Assembly: GCA_040357565.1 (NCBI GenBank)
Contig: JBDODJ010000182.1
Source of the DNA: Cercozoa sp. M6MM
Taxonomy: Eukaryota; Endomyxa: Ascetosporea
Reading direction: 5' to 3' (one strand)
DNA length: 22,497 bases
A program made the translations under genes and the position numbers. The notes under the pieces are model-generated. The model was not told where the DNA came from and ran no database searches. It saw nothing but the letters and a program-made list of their open reading frames with translations. The number at the start of each line of letters is the position of its first letter. Positions within the stretch are counted from its first letter, which is position 1. This document shows positions 1-10,106 of this stretch, in pieces.

Positions 1-547
1 CTGATAGGACTGCAATCGCCGCTGGTACCGGCGGCGCAGTACGAGCAGTTCATCGCACTGGCACGCTCGAAAGAGGCCACGTGGGACAAGGTGCACCCGC
101 TGCTGCACGAGATGCCTGCTGTCAACAGGTACTGTCCTTCCTGTCTGGCCTTCTACCTCTGTGCATCTCCTTCCTACAGGAACACGTTCCTGCACATTTT
201 CGGATTGTTGCGACGCGCACTTCTCGATGAGGAGGTACACACACCCTGTGTGTCTGTGTGTCTGTGTGTCTGTGTGTCTGTGTGTCTGTGTGTCTGTGTG
301 TTTGCATACTTTGTTTGAGCAGTCGCTGACATCGTCGCGCATGTCTCCCACCGCTTTCGCCGTCGTCTTCTCGCCTTCTGTACCACCCTTTACCCCCTGT
401 GTCTTTACCCCTGTGTCTTGACCCCTGTGTGTGTAGGTTATGCTGAACCCGACACTGTCGCCCGAGCAGGCCGTGATCAACACGAAATTCGAGACCGTGT
501 TCGTCGAGTCGCTGCTCAACGACATCGGCCATCTGGGCGACATCTAA
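1..547 (+). CDS. RhoGAP-like protein, C-terminal three exons (5' partial)
   Basis: Three exons join in frame: 1-128, 180-234 and 437-547, stop TAA 545-547. Both introns are GT-AG, and the second contains a TGTGTC-type microsatellite. The joined peptide runs from LIGLQSPLVPAAQYEQF through LLHEMPAVNRNTFLHIFGLLRRAL to DIGHLGDI. The pattern P-L-(V/I)-P near the start, then (L/M)P..NR.T..(H/Y)(I/L)..LLR about 30 residues later, is the usual second half of a RhoGAP domain, which accelerates GTP hydrolysis by Rho/Rac/Cdc42 GTPases; OCRL-type RhoGAP-like domains share it but lack activity. The catalytic arginine finger would lie upstream of the window, so activity cannot be judged. The protein ends about 40 residues after the conserved block. 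The exon structure is firm; the family call is by motif only. Confidence 0.62.
241..303 (+). repeat. TGTGTCTG-type microsatellite in intron
   Basis: Tandem TGTGTC/TGTG units fill the first part of the second intron of the RhoGAP-like gene, directly after its GTACAC donor. Confidence 0.95.
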
Positions 548-1026
548 CACTTACAACGCCAAGGCACTCCTGCCGATCTGTACGGGACGCATCGCATTCT
601 ACCCGACCTGCACGTAGGCGAGCGTTTCACCCGAGTTTCCGGTCGCTTACTTTGCTTCACGTGACGTATATAACTATTGTATCTTAACGCTCCGGATCCA
701 GCTCCTTCCGTACAGAGAAGTCCGGACCCGGGAGATCTGTCGAACTCGACTATCTAAATTAGTTTGACCCCAGCGTCCGGTGGCTAGTATTCTATGTGAA
801 AAGGCATCCATTCGTGTGGCGTATGGATCTAAGTGGCGATGTCTTGTTCCCACCTGACCCGTAACGTTTTTCATTGCTGAGCTAGAGCGTATGTGCTGTT
901 GTATCCATGCCCGCGCTGAGCTTTTAATTTGTGTTCACGAGCGAGGGAGCAATCGATGGATACACGACAGTATCGAGGATTTCGAATCGGAATTTTTAGT
1001 GAACTGCTTGTTGGTTTACGACATGT
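548..1026. other. Convergent intergenic region
   Basis: This 479-base stretch lies between the stop of the RhoGAP-like gene and the stop of the minus-strand DUF4246-type gene. It should contain both 3' UTRs. I see no convincing ORF, RNA gene or repeat in it, and no clear AATAAA on either strand close to the stops. Confidence 0.6.
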
Positions 1027-1868
1027 TTACGGCATGTTCAATGTTTCGGCTTCATCGTAATCGATGACTTCCCTGGGTTCCACGCCGACGTGAGCAGCAA
1101 CGTCAAACAAGTCGGTCAACAGGTTCTAAATTGGCCATACCATTGCCCAATGCCCATCCCAGCAACGACGCGTACAGAAAACCAAATCCAAGAATACGTA
1201 CTGCACAGGTACCAAGGTAGAATCCCGTTTCGGGAAGTCGCGCGCTTGCAGCAGCCTGGTGCGATGCATGCGCGCTAGCTTGATCGACATTGGCCAGTCG
1301 TTCAGGAAGGACGACACGTGGTCGGCGATCTACACACAGACACAGACATGAGCACAAACACATCATAGACATTGTAAACGTGTGCATAATAAAATACAGT
1401 ACCTCGATCGGCAATTCCGGCACAGTGGGCAGGTTGCACAGCACCTGCTTGGCCTCGCATGCGTACCAAGTTCCCTGCGAACAAACACCTTTCTAGGTTG
1501 GTTCCCTCTATCACAGCGATACACTGGCAGTGTCAAACTCACCTGTTGGGGAGGCACACGCTCTGTCGACACCACGCGCCTGCAGTTTGCAAGGAATGCG
1601 CGAGATAACAACACAGATGTCGAACGATAAATAATTTACCGCTCGGGATCGATCAACAGGAAGGTTAGCATGCGACTACTGCCTGCGTCAAGTTAAATTT
1701 ACGTATGTACAGGCATACTTCGCAAAGGCAGATTTTGTGTAAATGTACATCGAGACTCATGCAAGTGTACCAGGCTTGGACTTGTCCTGCAACTGGCACT
1801 GAGACATCAACTGCGACATTCCGTTGTCGAACACGATACTGCGGCATGAGTTGACAAGTACTGGGTTT

Positions 1869-1918
<50 letters not shown>

Positions 1919-1928
1919 NNNNNNNNNN

Positions 1929-1978
<50 letters not shown>

Positions 1979-2481
1979 GTGCGGTGCTCCCGCAGGGCGA
2001 TGTGACAACACTTGGGGCTAAGAGTTGACTGCTCATTCAAAGCACAGGCGTACTTATCTTTTTTAACTGGGCAGCCGGTTTCCAAGTATACGTACCCAAC
2101 GTAGACGCACTGAGGCCTCTTGCACGTTTTCGCATGCATTTTGTTGGGCCGGCAAGTACGGCACAAGACAACCTGTACTAAGGGTAAAGGTACCTGTGGA
2201 AAGTCACCATACCGACAGCGGCAACTATTTTGCAACCTTCTGTGCGCCATATGGCTTCTGCACCATGTGTACACAAGTAAATACTTGGACTCACTGACAA
2301 AAAACGCGCTTTAGAGATGCTAAAGGGTACCTCATGAGAGTGTTTGCCAGTGTACGAAGTTCCTTCAGCGTATCTTCAGGAACCGCCTTCGCAAAAACGA
2401 CTTTGCAACATAGTTTTTTCGACTGGGAAAGCATGAATAGTGAAGCACATTGTCCGAAACAACGACGCGAAAGCCGTCCAT
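1027..2481 (-). CDS. DUF4246-type (2OG-Fe oxygenase-like) protein
   Basis: Read on the minus strand, several exons join in frame. The last four are best defined: an exon ending near 1638, one at 1474-1403, one at 1329-1213, and 1125-1027 with stop TAA. The core peptide reads IVFDNGMSQLMSQC, then KPGSSRMLTFLLIDPERRVV and STERVPPQQGTWY. The pattern KPG.(R/S)..L.FLL(V/I)DP..R(V/I)(I/V)ST..VPPQ is the hallmark of DUF4246 proteins, common in fungi and other eukaryotes and thought to have a 2-oxoglutarate oxygenase-like fold (inference). A block IYLCTHGAEAIWRTEG then CKIVAAVGMVTFHR near 2290-2190 resembles the family's W-H-x-E-G segment. The C-terminus LPIEIADHVSSFLNDWPMS also suits the family. A (TG)n repeat with an assembly gap fills the intron at about 1860-1977. 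The ATG at 2481 and the first two or three exons are tentative; the protein looks shorter than most family members. Confidence 0.66.
1873..1976. repeat. (TG)n microsatellite with 10-N gap
   Basis: A pure TG dinucleotide run is interrupted by ten Ns at 1919-1928. It sits inside an intron of the minus-strand DUF4246-type gene, where it reads as CA repeats just after the donor. Confidence 0.97.
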
Positions 2482-2668
2482 GAAACAACCCTGAGCTGAC
2501 TGCTAAAACGCTAAACTTTAAGGAAGCTCACAGCAGGGTAACACACAAGTGGCTGTGTACTACCGGTAGCTCCTAAACCAGTTGCAGCTACCAAAAATGG
2601 CGCCACCGTACAAAACCGACACAAATTTCTTTTCACTAGTTGAATTGGGGACGAGTTTTTCAAGTGCG

Positions 2669-5600
2669 TCAAGAAAAGTTTTCGCCGCAAAAAGACACGA
2701 ACTCGTTCGCCATGCGCTGACTCATGAGTTCTAAGGCACAAAATGATGCATTGGGTCACTGAAGAATCCCACCAAATGACTGCACATACCGGCAATGTCT
2801 GATGGCAGGTCAGAAAGCGAATGTGCACGCAACAATGCCGCAACGTCGTCGCAGCGCGCCAGTTGAAGCGCCAGCATACGGTTGCATCCCAGCGGAAATT
2901 TCGAAAAAAACCTATCAAAGCTTATACAGCTTACTCGCTACACAGGATGGCGTAGCAGCAGGCGGGCCAAGTTACCGGTATCGCATCTGCTGCAGCGGGT
3001 TCAGCGATTCTAAGTTTACAGTACTGCTGGCGATGGCATTGCATGATTGTGCGGCTTCAACGATGATTTCGTGCACCCGACGCTGCAACAGCTGTTCGCC
3101 AATCACGAGTTCAAACTTGGACCCTTCGACTCCTGGGAACAGCACGAGAGCAGAATAACATTTAGAGTGTGCTGCTTTGTTCGCGCCTTAACTTGAGCAA
3201 GAACACCTGCGATTTGCGAATGCAAGGCCGCCACCTGGGCCTGTCGTAAAATCGCAGGATGAAGCACGAAACTAGTACCAACAATGGACAAAACTCACCT
3301 GCAGCAGGAACGTTGACCGAGAGCGCAATGCTTCCGATTCGCGCACAAAAAAGAGCACGTAGAGTTGCTTGAAGCACAACGAGGCTGCGAGCATGGGACC
3401 TGCGTCAAAGCAACTCGGGATAGATACAGTAGACATAGGGTAGGCATGGTTCTTAGAAACTAGTGCCCGTTGCAACGCGAGAAGCGAGTGTGCTAACGTC
3501 CTTGCTTGTGTACTTATTGCTCACTTTCTTATCTTCTGCTTCTTCTTGCTGCCACTTTTCGAGCTCCTTCCAAGTCAAGCAACCAGTAGATTTACCACAC
3601 TTCCGGGTTCCATAAATTACAGTTTGTGCGTCCAGAATAAAGATTGCGGTTGTCGGGGAACACATCACATCCACAACGGTGTTTTCATTCTGCTCAGTCA
3701 AGCAATCGCTTCTTTCCAGACATCCACAACGGTGTACCGTTTCGAAAGAGAGCCATTGCTTTCTCAAAGCAAAGAAAGGTAGGAAGTTTAACGAGTGCAT
3801 TTGCTCGGAGATCTACATTTTTAACAATCAAATAACCACCGTAAAATGTGGAGTAAATCTATTCATACCTCAACCTGCAGTTTTGTTCCACCGGTGACGT
3901 GCGCGGGTACACCCGTGCTCGGGTCGGAGAAGAGTTTCGGGAACACAGGCGGCAAAATGACCATCACACTAAAGTGGAAGCAATTGTGTGCATGCAAAAA
4001 CAGTACAAAATCGGTGGCACCTCGCTTTCAGTTGCGCTGACCACTTTCGCAAAAGTGCTACGCGTCATCTCCAAGTGGTGTCGCGCAGTATTATCATTAC
4101 AATTGGAGAGGGATGGGATACCTTGGTCAGAAGCGGCGTGCATGCCCATTGCGTACACTGTTTCGGTGCGACCGTCCAACAAACTCGACGAGAGGCTGGT
4201 AGCTTTCAGTTGCTAAAACAAAACCTCAACCAAGAAACAGAACAGTGCATTGTGGATAAGGGATCAAAATTTACCTGGGCAGTGGCCATAACGACATGCC
4301 GCTTGATCTCGGTGCTACACAGATCGGCTTGCGCCAGTTCCTCCAGTTTCAGCACCATTTCCGGAATGAAGCGCTCACTGTCTGTGATAATACAATTGAT
4401 CGCAACAACACTTGTGTCTCATTCATGCAATGGCAGAGTGACTGCACCTTCCACGATCAGTTTCGTCAGAAAGGAGAAAGCGAACATTGCTTGGACAGAT
4501 GAGCGACAGACCACGAGCACAAATGTGTCGGCATCTGGAGGAACGTCAAGCTCGCAGTTCTCTTTGGCAAAGCGACTCAACATTGAGATAGTGAAGCCAG
4601 ATTGTATCAAAAAAGTTATATACCCGACTGAAACACGATCGACGACAAGGTCCTCAGTTGTGCGCTCTCGGCAGCTCCTTCCTGCTCGACAGTCGAGGCT
4701 TGCCCAACAAGCATGACAGGAACATGAGCATACCTTGTTTAGATAGGAACACAAGTGTCTCAGAAGTAGCACAATTCTTCTTGCTGTCCGTTTTTTGCTC
4801 TAAGAACAATCAATCGAGATTGCTCTAATCTTGGCAGATTCAGTCATACCGCGTTGAACGTTTTGACCAAATCGGGCGAGTTCAAGATCTCCTCTGCCAG
4901 GCAGTAGGCAGCAAACACTCCAAACTCTCGAGCTGCCCGAGCCAGCGTTCGTGCGTACCTGTGCGATAATCAATCGACGAGGTACCCATAGTAGGGGACA
5001 TGAAGACGAGCAAAACCACAGAAGCGACAGGTGGCCCAATCGGTCGCATCGAGATGACAGGTCTGTTACTGACACGGTGGCAACCTGCTCGTACCTGGGT
5101 CAACAGTCTGCGCCAACACATCTGGAAAACTCAATTACCGACTTGTTGCCACGAGACACGTTGACTCGTTTCGACTGAGCAGCCGTAGTATTTTGGAAGA
5201 AGTGCGAAATGTTGTACGTGCTGTTCGCTAAATTGTGCAGCTCCTCGTTGAATCGAACAGACCGTTTGAAATCAGCTTGGAAAGATATACCCGTTGAAGC
5301 CGCAGAATCTGCTTCTGGTTCTACTGTGCGTTGCTTGCTTCCAGTAGCACTTTGAACCTTAGGTAGGTATAAACTCTAGTTTCAGTTTAAGAGGAACAGT
5401 TTTTTGTAGTGCAAAAAAATACCTCGCGATGTAAAGCATCGATTGACGTCCTCAGCTTCTTCTGACAAACACTTTCGAATGTGTCGAATCGTCTCAAATC
5501 TCCTATATAAAAAACCAGGCTTCTTCACGACCACATGCAAAGTGAGAAAGAACAATACCTGCCTCTTTCAGGTGCTTGAGACTGTCCTCGCTAAAAGAAG

Positions 5601-5904
5601 CGAGGTGCATGATCAGATCATCGAGGAGACTAAAGGATTGTGCTTGGATCGTCCTTCGCATGTCTCGATTTGTTCTTCGGTCGCTGCTTCTTGAAGGTGC
5701 CGTCGCGAAGGTTTTATCGGTCTGGTTCAGCACGCTTCGTAGGTTTCGGACAGACGGCGGCGGGCCAGTTGCCCCCGCGTCCGACTCCTGTGAATCGCAG
5801 TCAGGATAGTTTTCTTCAGGAGGTGTCGCAAAATCGAGCTGATTTATGGCTTGTGAGAGCTGCTGTTCCGCTAGCTGTGAAAGCTGCAACACGCGTTGGC
5901 ACAT
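2669..5904 (-). CDS. Long intron-rich helical protein, function unknown
   Basis: A minus-strand chain of at least a dozen exons with consistent GT-AG joins, ending at TGA 2671-2669 (C-terminus ...SQRMANEFVSFCGENFS). 5904 is the first in-frame ATG (MCQRVLQLSQLAEQQLSQ); the same frame stays open upstream to about 6105, so an earlier start is possible. Clear exons include SFSLLDDLIMHLASFSEDS near 5640-5570, YARTLARAAREFGVFAAYCL near 4960-4850, FIPEMVLKLEELAQADL near 4370, VYAMGMHAASDQALLRKW near 4150-4060, and KFELVIGEQLLQRRVHEII near 3110-3060. The protein is rich in amphipathic helices and looks like an alpha-solenoid or coiled-coil scaffold. I see no signal peptide, membrane segment or catalytic motif. 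I do not recognise the family. Joins between about 3480 and 3900 and near 5130 are uncertain. The next gene on the same strand (DUF4246-type) starts less than 200 bases beyond the stop. Confidence 0.72.
3667..3735. repeat. 16-base direct repeat 53 bases apart
   Basis: ACATCCACAACGGTGT occurs at 3667-3682 and again at 3720-3735. It lies in or beside an exon of the long unknown minus-strand gene, where the exon borders are unclear. Confidence 0.9.
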
Positions 5905-6217
5905 ACGCAGCTGTCGGCTGTCACCTTGGTCCTTCCAACAAGGCAAATTCAGTCCAAAGATCAGAGACTTGCAACTGCAGATTTTACCTCTATCCAGGCT
6001 GCCTCTCTGGCACAGTTCGAACCGGATAGCGCATCCCGCCGCTGTGCGCCCATCCTTCTGTCTCTGGTTAACGAAAAATCTATCCAGCGAGAGGATCTCC
6101 AACAATCCTGTCCATTGCAGTGGTCTCGAGAGACAGACTCAATGCGTCTTAATTTTTCGTTGAGAGCATAATGGCACTAAGTGACCGTAAGTGGAAAGGT
6201 GTCGCAACTCGGGCGTC

Positions 6218-6631
6218 TTAGAAGAGACCGCCGAAGCCCATCTCCTCCTCGGACTCCTCCTCTTCCTCTTCCTCCTCCTCGGCAGCCTCCTCAGCGGCGG
6301 CCTCACCGGCACCGCCGGCGGCAGCACCACCAGCCGGGGCGGCGGCGGCACCAGCGTTGAGCAGCAGCTCCTTGATGTCCTTGCCGGCGAGCAGGTCGGC
6401 GAACAGCTTCGGCCAGTAGACCGGGACGTCGGCGTCAGCGGCGGCGAGCAGCTCGTTCACCTTCTCCTCGGTGATCTCGATGCCGTCGTCCTGCAGGATG
6501 AGGCAGGCGTCTGCGACAAAAAAACACAAATGATAACGTGGCACGAAAAACAGAGGAATGCGAACATAGAATGTGTTACAGGCAGTCATGAGCTCCTGCT
6601 TCTCAGCAACGGACAGGTCGGAAAGGGCCAT
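6218..6631 (-). CDS. RPLP1: 60S acidic ribosomal protein P1
   Basis: Two exons: 6631-6580 (ATG at 6631-6629) and 6510-6218 (TAA 6220-6218), separated by a 69-base GT-AG intron. The joined protein starts MALSDLSVAEKQELMTAYAC and continues LILQDDGIEITEEKVNELL, the helical dimerisation domain that pairs with P2. Then come WPKLFADLLAGKDIKELL, an Ala/Gly/Pro hinge, an acidic run of nine Glu and the C-terminal tail SEEEMGFGGLF. P1/P2 heterodimers dock on P0 to form the ribosomal stalk, which recruits and activates translation factor GTPases in the cytosol. The W after the helical domain and the ...LL..V/AG hinge favour P1 over P2. About 114 residues, normal for the family. The tail is all Glu with an extra Gly, where most eukaryotes end in S-D-D-D-M-G-F-G-L-F-D. 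Codon use is strongly GC-ending, as expected for a highly expressed gene. Confidence 0.96.
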   Translation of the reverse strand: MALSDLSVAEKQELMTACNTFYVRIPLFFVPRYHLCFFVADACLILQDDGIEITEEKVNELLAAADADVPVYWPKLFADLLAGKDIKELLLNAGAAAAPAGGAAAGGAGEAAAEEAAEEEEEEEEESEEEMGFGGLF

Positions 6632-7025
6632 TTTGTTCTCTACGCAGCACATACAGAAATCAAAAACAGGAAGCATACGAGAAAAAACCAAAACATGCGC
6701 CATCGTACACAGGCCCACAACGTGCGGTGAGCATCAAGCTCGAGCACGCGCCGTGGGCCAGTGGCTCGGGCCAAGACGCGAAAAACACACACGCTCGCAA
6801 GGCGAAACTCACGGGGTGCTTTAAACGCTAGGGTAGAGAATCACCTCGATGTGCAATCTCCGCAAAGGATTTGGGTTTTGATTTTCGCGTTCTTGTTTCT
6901 TTGTCCGTGCCGGGCGCTCCTTTCGTCCAAGCGTACTGGACCTGTCCTGGTCCAAGTATCGCGATCAGCCCACTGGGCTGAGCACGTGTGTGTGCGCGAT
7001 CAGTTGTAGCTTCCATTAGATCTAG
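6632..7025. promoter_or_regulatory. Divergent promoter region, P1 / tyrosine phosphatase
   Basis: Only 394 bases separate the ATG of the minus-strand P1 gene from the ATG of the plus-strand phosphatase, so both promoters and 5' UTRs must lie here. No TATA box is evident. A pyrimidine-rich stretch lies just upstream of the P1 ATG. Extent is inferred from the gene starts only. Confidence 0.55.
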
Positions 7026-8890
7026 ATGCGCAACTTTCTGGGTTGGGGCCGCCTCGTGGCTGCCCCCGCTCAGGTTCCAGAAGACCCAGTGCCCGCCCCC
7101 ACTCAAGAAGTTCCAGTGCCTGCACCCGCACCGGAAGAATTATTCCAGTGTACTGCCTTTACTGCATCTCACTTCAAACGGGTCGGTCGGTGCTTCCGCG
7201 TGGAAGGAAGAATAAGCGTGATCACTTTGTAGTCAGCGACGAGGATGAAGAGGCATTGGAACGCCATGAAGCGCTGCTTCAGGCCGCATTTGCATCGTTG
7301 CGTGCGATTGTTGAAGGTAAGTAGATTCCTTTTTCGATGGGTTTTGCTTTAATTTTGCCCTTATTTGTCGTAGGCAGATACAGCCGGTCGTTTCGAGTAC
7401 CATTGAGCGCTGGCGCGTTGCTGCGCGAGTCGCGCGATGTTTCGCCGCAGTTTTATTTTGCTCTGAACTCTGAAATGAGGTGTCCACTCGTTCTAAAGAC
7501 TTAGCTTTCGCTCGATTTTGCTAATTGCAGTTTTGGCAGTGCCGCACAAGGCTCGCTGTCGCCATTCGCACAGTTGCTGGTACTGACAGGTTTTGTGGAA
7601 GGCAGAGAAGAGTGCTTTGAAGCGGAGAATTGGTTGCAGCACGCGCTGGACGAAGAGGCAAAGAGACGAAAGAACCGCACTCGAGACGACGTTTTGCTGG
7701 CTGCTCGATTCAGTACTTCTAGCTTCTCTCTGTGTTTGAGACTGCACAAGGGTTGTTTCCGGCAGACAATGTGCTGCCTTATGCGTGGAGCAACTGCGCC
7801 AACTTCGGCTGCTTTGTCTCGCCATCAGTTGTAGCCTCGACCGTGTTGTTTCAAACTGTTATGTGTTGCCAGTATGTTCGAATGCGCACTGTGGCCAGGT
7901 CGCGCACCAGTGGCCGTTGGACACGAATCTCCCTGACTTGGAGCGTGCTTGGTGTTCTAATGTCTTGCACCAAACATTCTCAATCTACGAATTTCGAGTG
8001 TGTTGTAGGCGCAAGTGTCGTTGCGCCCATGTGATTTTATTGGGCACCCAAGACACGCCTGACATGCCTGCTTATTGGAACATGTTTCGGGTACGACACA
8101 GGGCCTACCAGATATACGTGCTGTGTCTATCCGTATTTCATTTCCGTGCAGGGAAGCAGGTTCAAGGCAGTGTCGCAGCACCTAGAGCAGTGTCGTTTTG
8201 AAACCAGGTCCAGCAGCATTCTTCTGACGCGCTTCGCCGAGTGGCGAGACTTTTCTTCTCCTTCCGACGAGCAGGTGCTCGCTTCTGCCTTCCGGTGTGG
8301 CTCTTTCTCTCGTGCAACGTGTGCCTTGTCAGGTCGACACTGTGCTTCGGTTGGCCCAATACGTGCGTGAGGCGACGCCGCAACGACGCGTGTTCATTCA
8401 CTGTTAGTTGCTCTCGTTCAGTGTCTCGTTGACTGGTCGTTTTTTAGACAGCATGTGTGTGTTACCACTCACACAGGCCGAGCAGGCGTGGGTCGCACAG
8501 GAACGATCCTGCTGATTGCCAAGTGCATCGACTGGCTGCTGCAGCATGTACACTCTGTTCATTTGCCTCCATTACTTTTAACCCAGCTGTCTGATGGGCT
8601 TGTGTAGGAGGAAGAAACTTCACTGCCACTGTACGAGTTGTGGCTGCAGCTGCGTGCTCATCGGTGCCTCTCAATATATTTCTGTGACCTAACGTTTCTT
8701 CATTTTGATGCCCCTCCGTTGCTGGCACAGGTGCTTGCTCGTGCAAGTGCCGCAGCAGCTGTCCTTTGTCTTCCGCGCCCTCGCACGCTACCTGCAGCTG
8801 CACCCCGAACTCCAGCGCGGCCGTGGTACCCCTGGTTGTGCCTGTGTCTGTCTCCTGTCCCTATGTGAAAAGTACTTCCTTGTATTGTAA
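7026..8890 (+). CDS. Classical protein tyrosine phosphatase, non-receptor type
   Basis: At least 12 exons join in frame: 7026-7149, 7233-7316, 7374-7479, 7531-7712, 7766-7784, 7829-7951, 8009-8090, 8152-8274, 8333-8402, 8477-8547, 8608-8663 and from 8731. The N-terminus MRNFLGWGRLVAAP leads into a Pro/Val/Ala-rich stretch and an acidic helix. The catalytic domain shows RFNNVLPY (the KNRY/substrate loop), QVAHQWPLDTNLPDLERAW (usually A-T-Q-G-P-L...D-F-W), HVILLGT, AEWRDF in place of the WPD loop, and the signature HCRAGVGRTG, whose Cys codon is split by the exon 9/10 junction. After it, VQVPQQLSFVFRAL matches the Q-loop region. Nucleophile Cys, P-loop Arg, loop Asp and Q-loop Gln are all present, so it is probably active on phosphotyrosine in the cytosol. 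No transmembrane segment is seen. The 3' end is open: exon 12 either reads to TAA at 8888-8890 or splices at about 8825 to an exon from 9005. Confidence 0.93.
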
Positions 8891-10106
8891 CTCAGGTTTA
8901 ACACTTGAAACAGCCCGCTCGCTCAGCAGCATGAATAGTGTGTACCGCACGCTCACTCACACGCGCACTTCTCAATGTACACTTGCTCTGTGTGTTCCCT
9001 GCAGCAACAGCGACTCGAGCGAGGTCTGGCTGTGCACTCCGCCGCACGCGAGGCGCTAGTTTTACCAGTCGCCGGCTCCTTCCGTTCCGTTTTCTCTCCT
9101 TTTTGTCGTCGTGCGGTGCAACGCCGTGTCTAAGCCGCCAATTGTTTCGTCCTCACGTAGCGGTTGGCCCGGCCGAAAGTGTCCAGTATTTAAAGTTCCG
9201 CACGTCCACTCCCGTTCCAAATCTGGATCTCGGTACGTCCAGTCCGCCGCGGTCGCTTCGCTCGACACCTCGGTCGGCGGGGCCGGGCCTTCGCGATCGT
9301 TTTTCGCCCGAACTCACCTAAATTCAAAGGGCTCGGTCTGGTTGTCGGTTAGTCCACGGGACGGGGTCATCTTTTAAACGGACTTGGATGATTTCAGTGG
9401 TCCCACGCAGGCGTCTTCCCCTCTCCGTGCGACAGGGACGACCTTAAAACTCGGGACGACCTTGCTTGGGCCGACCTTCGCGCTTGGGCGCTGTAGGTGA
9501 CGTTACTATCCGCCGGCCACGGACCTTCTAAACTTAGCTCCTTGAATTCCAAGCGACTTCTTGAAGACTCAGTGAAAAATGCGTCCGTGGCACTGCAGTA
9601 CTTCGCCGGCGCGTACGCAAACTGAGCCTATCCGCCCGGTGATTTTGGTTTTGATCACAGTGGGAACTACGAGGTAGCCAGTCTAGGATCTTAGTCTACC
9701 GTTTGCATCCAAACGCGACTACTAACTATTGCACAAACCACCAGCCTCCGCACCGACCGAATGAAGTCGACCTCGTTCTCTGGCTCAGCGAAGGCATCAG
9801 TCAATGGCCGCGACACTTCGGATAGACGGTTCTACTGGTACTCAGAGCTGCGGTAGTACCCTAAGCAAATGGAGGCAACCCGGGGCCGTAGACACGACGC
9901 GACCATGCTCTCAACCTTATGCGTGACTGGACCCAGCCTAACTTACTAGCGCAGACTGCAGTCGAGAGGCCAGGCACCTGGTTGGTGCAGCCAGGAGAAC
10001 TGAACTAGTACTACCAAACTAGTACTACCGTCGCTTACGGCGCGTAGTTGGTTGGCTGAGCGGTCTATATTAGACCGGACTAGTACTCAACAAATAAAAC
10101 GAAAAT
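8891..10106. other. Long non-coding interval between convergent genes
   Basis: The first part (8891 to about 9320) may hold the last intron and a final exon plus 3' UTR of the phosphatase. From about 9380 to 10070 I find no open frame worth reporting on either strand, despite moderate GC content where chance ORFs are common. I could not match it to rRNA, tRNA, spliceosomal RNA, SRP RNA or RNase P by eye. Confidence 0.6.
10004..10087. repeat. Three ACTAGTACT copies and a hairpin
   Basis: ACTAGTACT occurs at 10004-10012, 10018-10026 and 10079-10087; the first two are followed by ACC. Between the second and third copies lies a perfect 7-bp inverted repeat, CGGTCTA (10061-10067) and TAGACCG (10071-10077), with a TAT loop. 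The block sits just downstream of the stop of the minus-strand aquaporin-like gene. Confidence 0.85.

Noticed and set aside
1979-2021. Coding potential of frames running through CA/TG repeats
   Set aside because: Poly(Val-Cys) or poly(Thr-His) readings are microsatellite artefacts and occur at every such repeat in the window.
2150-2260. Possible cyclin-box similarity (MVTFHRYLYP, then LAGPTKCMRKRAR in another frame)
   Set aside because: The pieces are short, the join would need a ~20-base intron, and the first part fits the W-x-x-E-G block of DUF4246 proteins better.
2121-2274. Cys-rich minus-strand frame CRTCRPNKMHAKTCKRPQC that looks like a zinc-binding motif
   Set aside because: It continues through segments better explained as introns and other-frame exons of the DUF4246-type gene; no family was recognised.
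6191-6730. 179-residue plus-strand ORF antisense to P1
   Set aside because: It is a shadow of the GC-rich, codon-biased P1 exon; its leucine/glycine strings are the complement of the Glu and Ala/Gly runs.
9005-9321. C-terminal extension of the phosphatase to 9321
   Set aside because: The frame matching the exon 12 join gives a low-complexity Arg/Ser/Pro peptide, while another frame reads more naturally but does not fit the phase, so the end was left at 8890 with the doubt noted.
10040-10080. tRNA or small stable RNA around the GGTCTATATTAGACC hairpin
   Set aside because: There is no cloverleaf, no B-box-like GGTTCGANTCC and no recognisable snRNA or snoRNA boxes.
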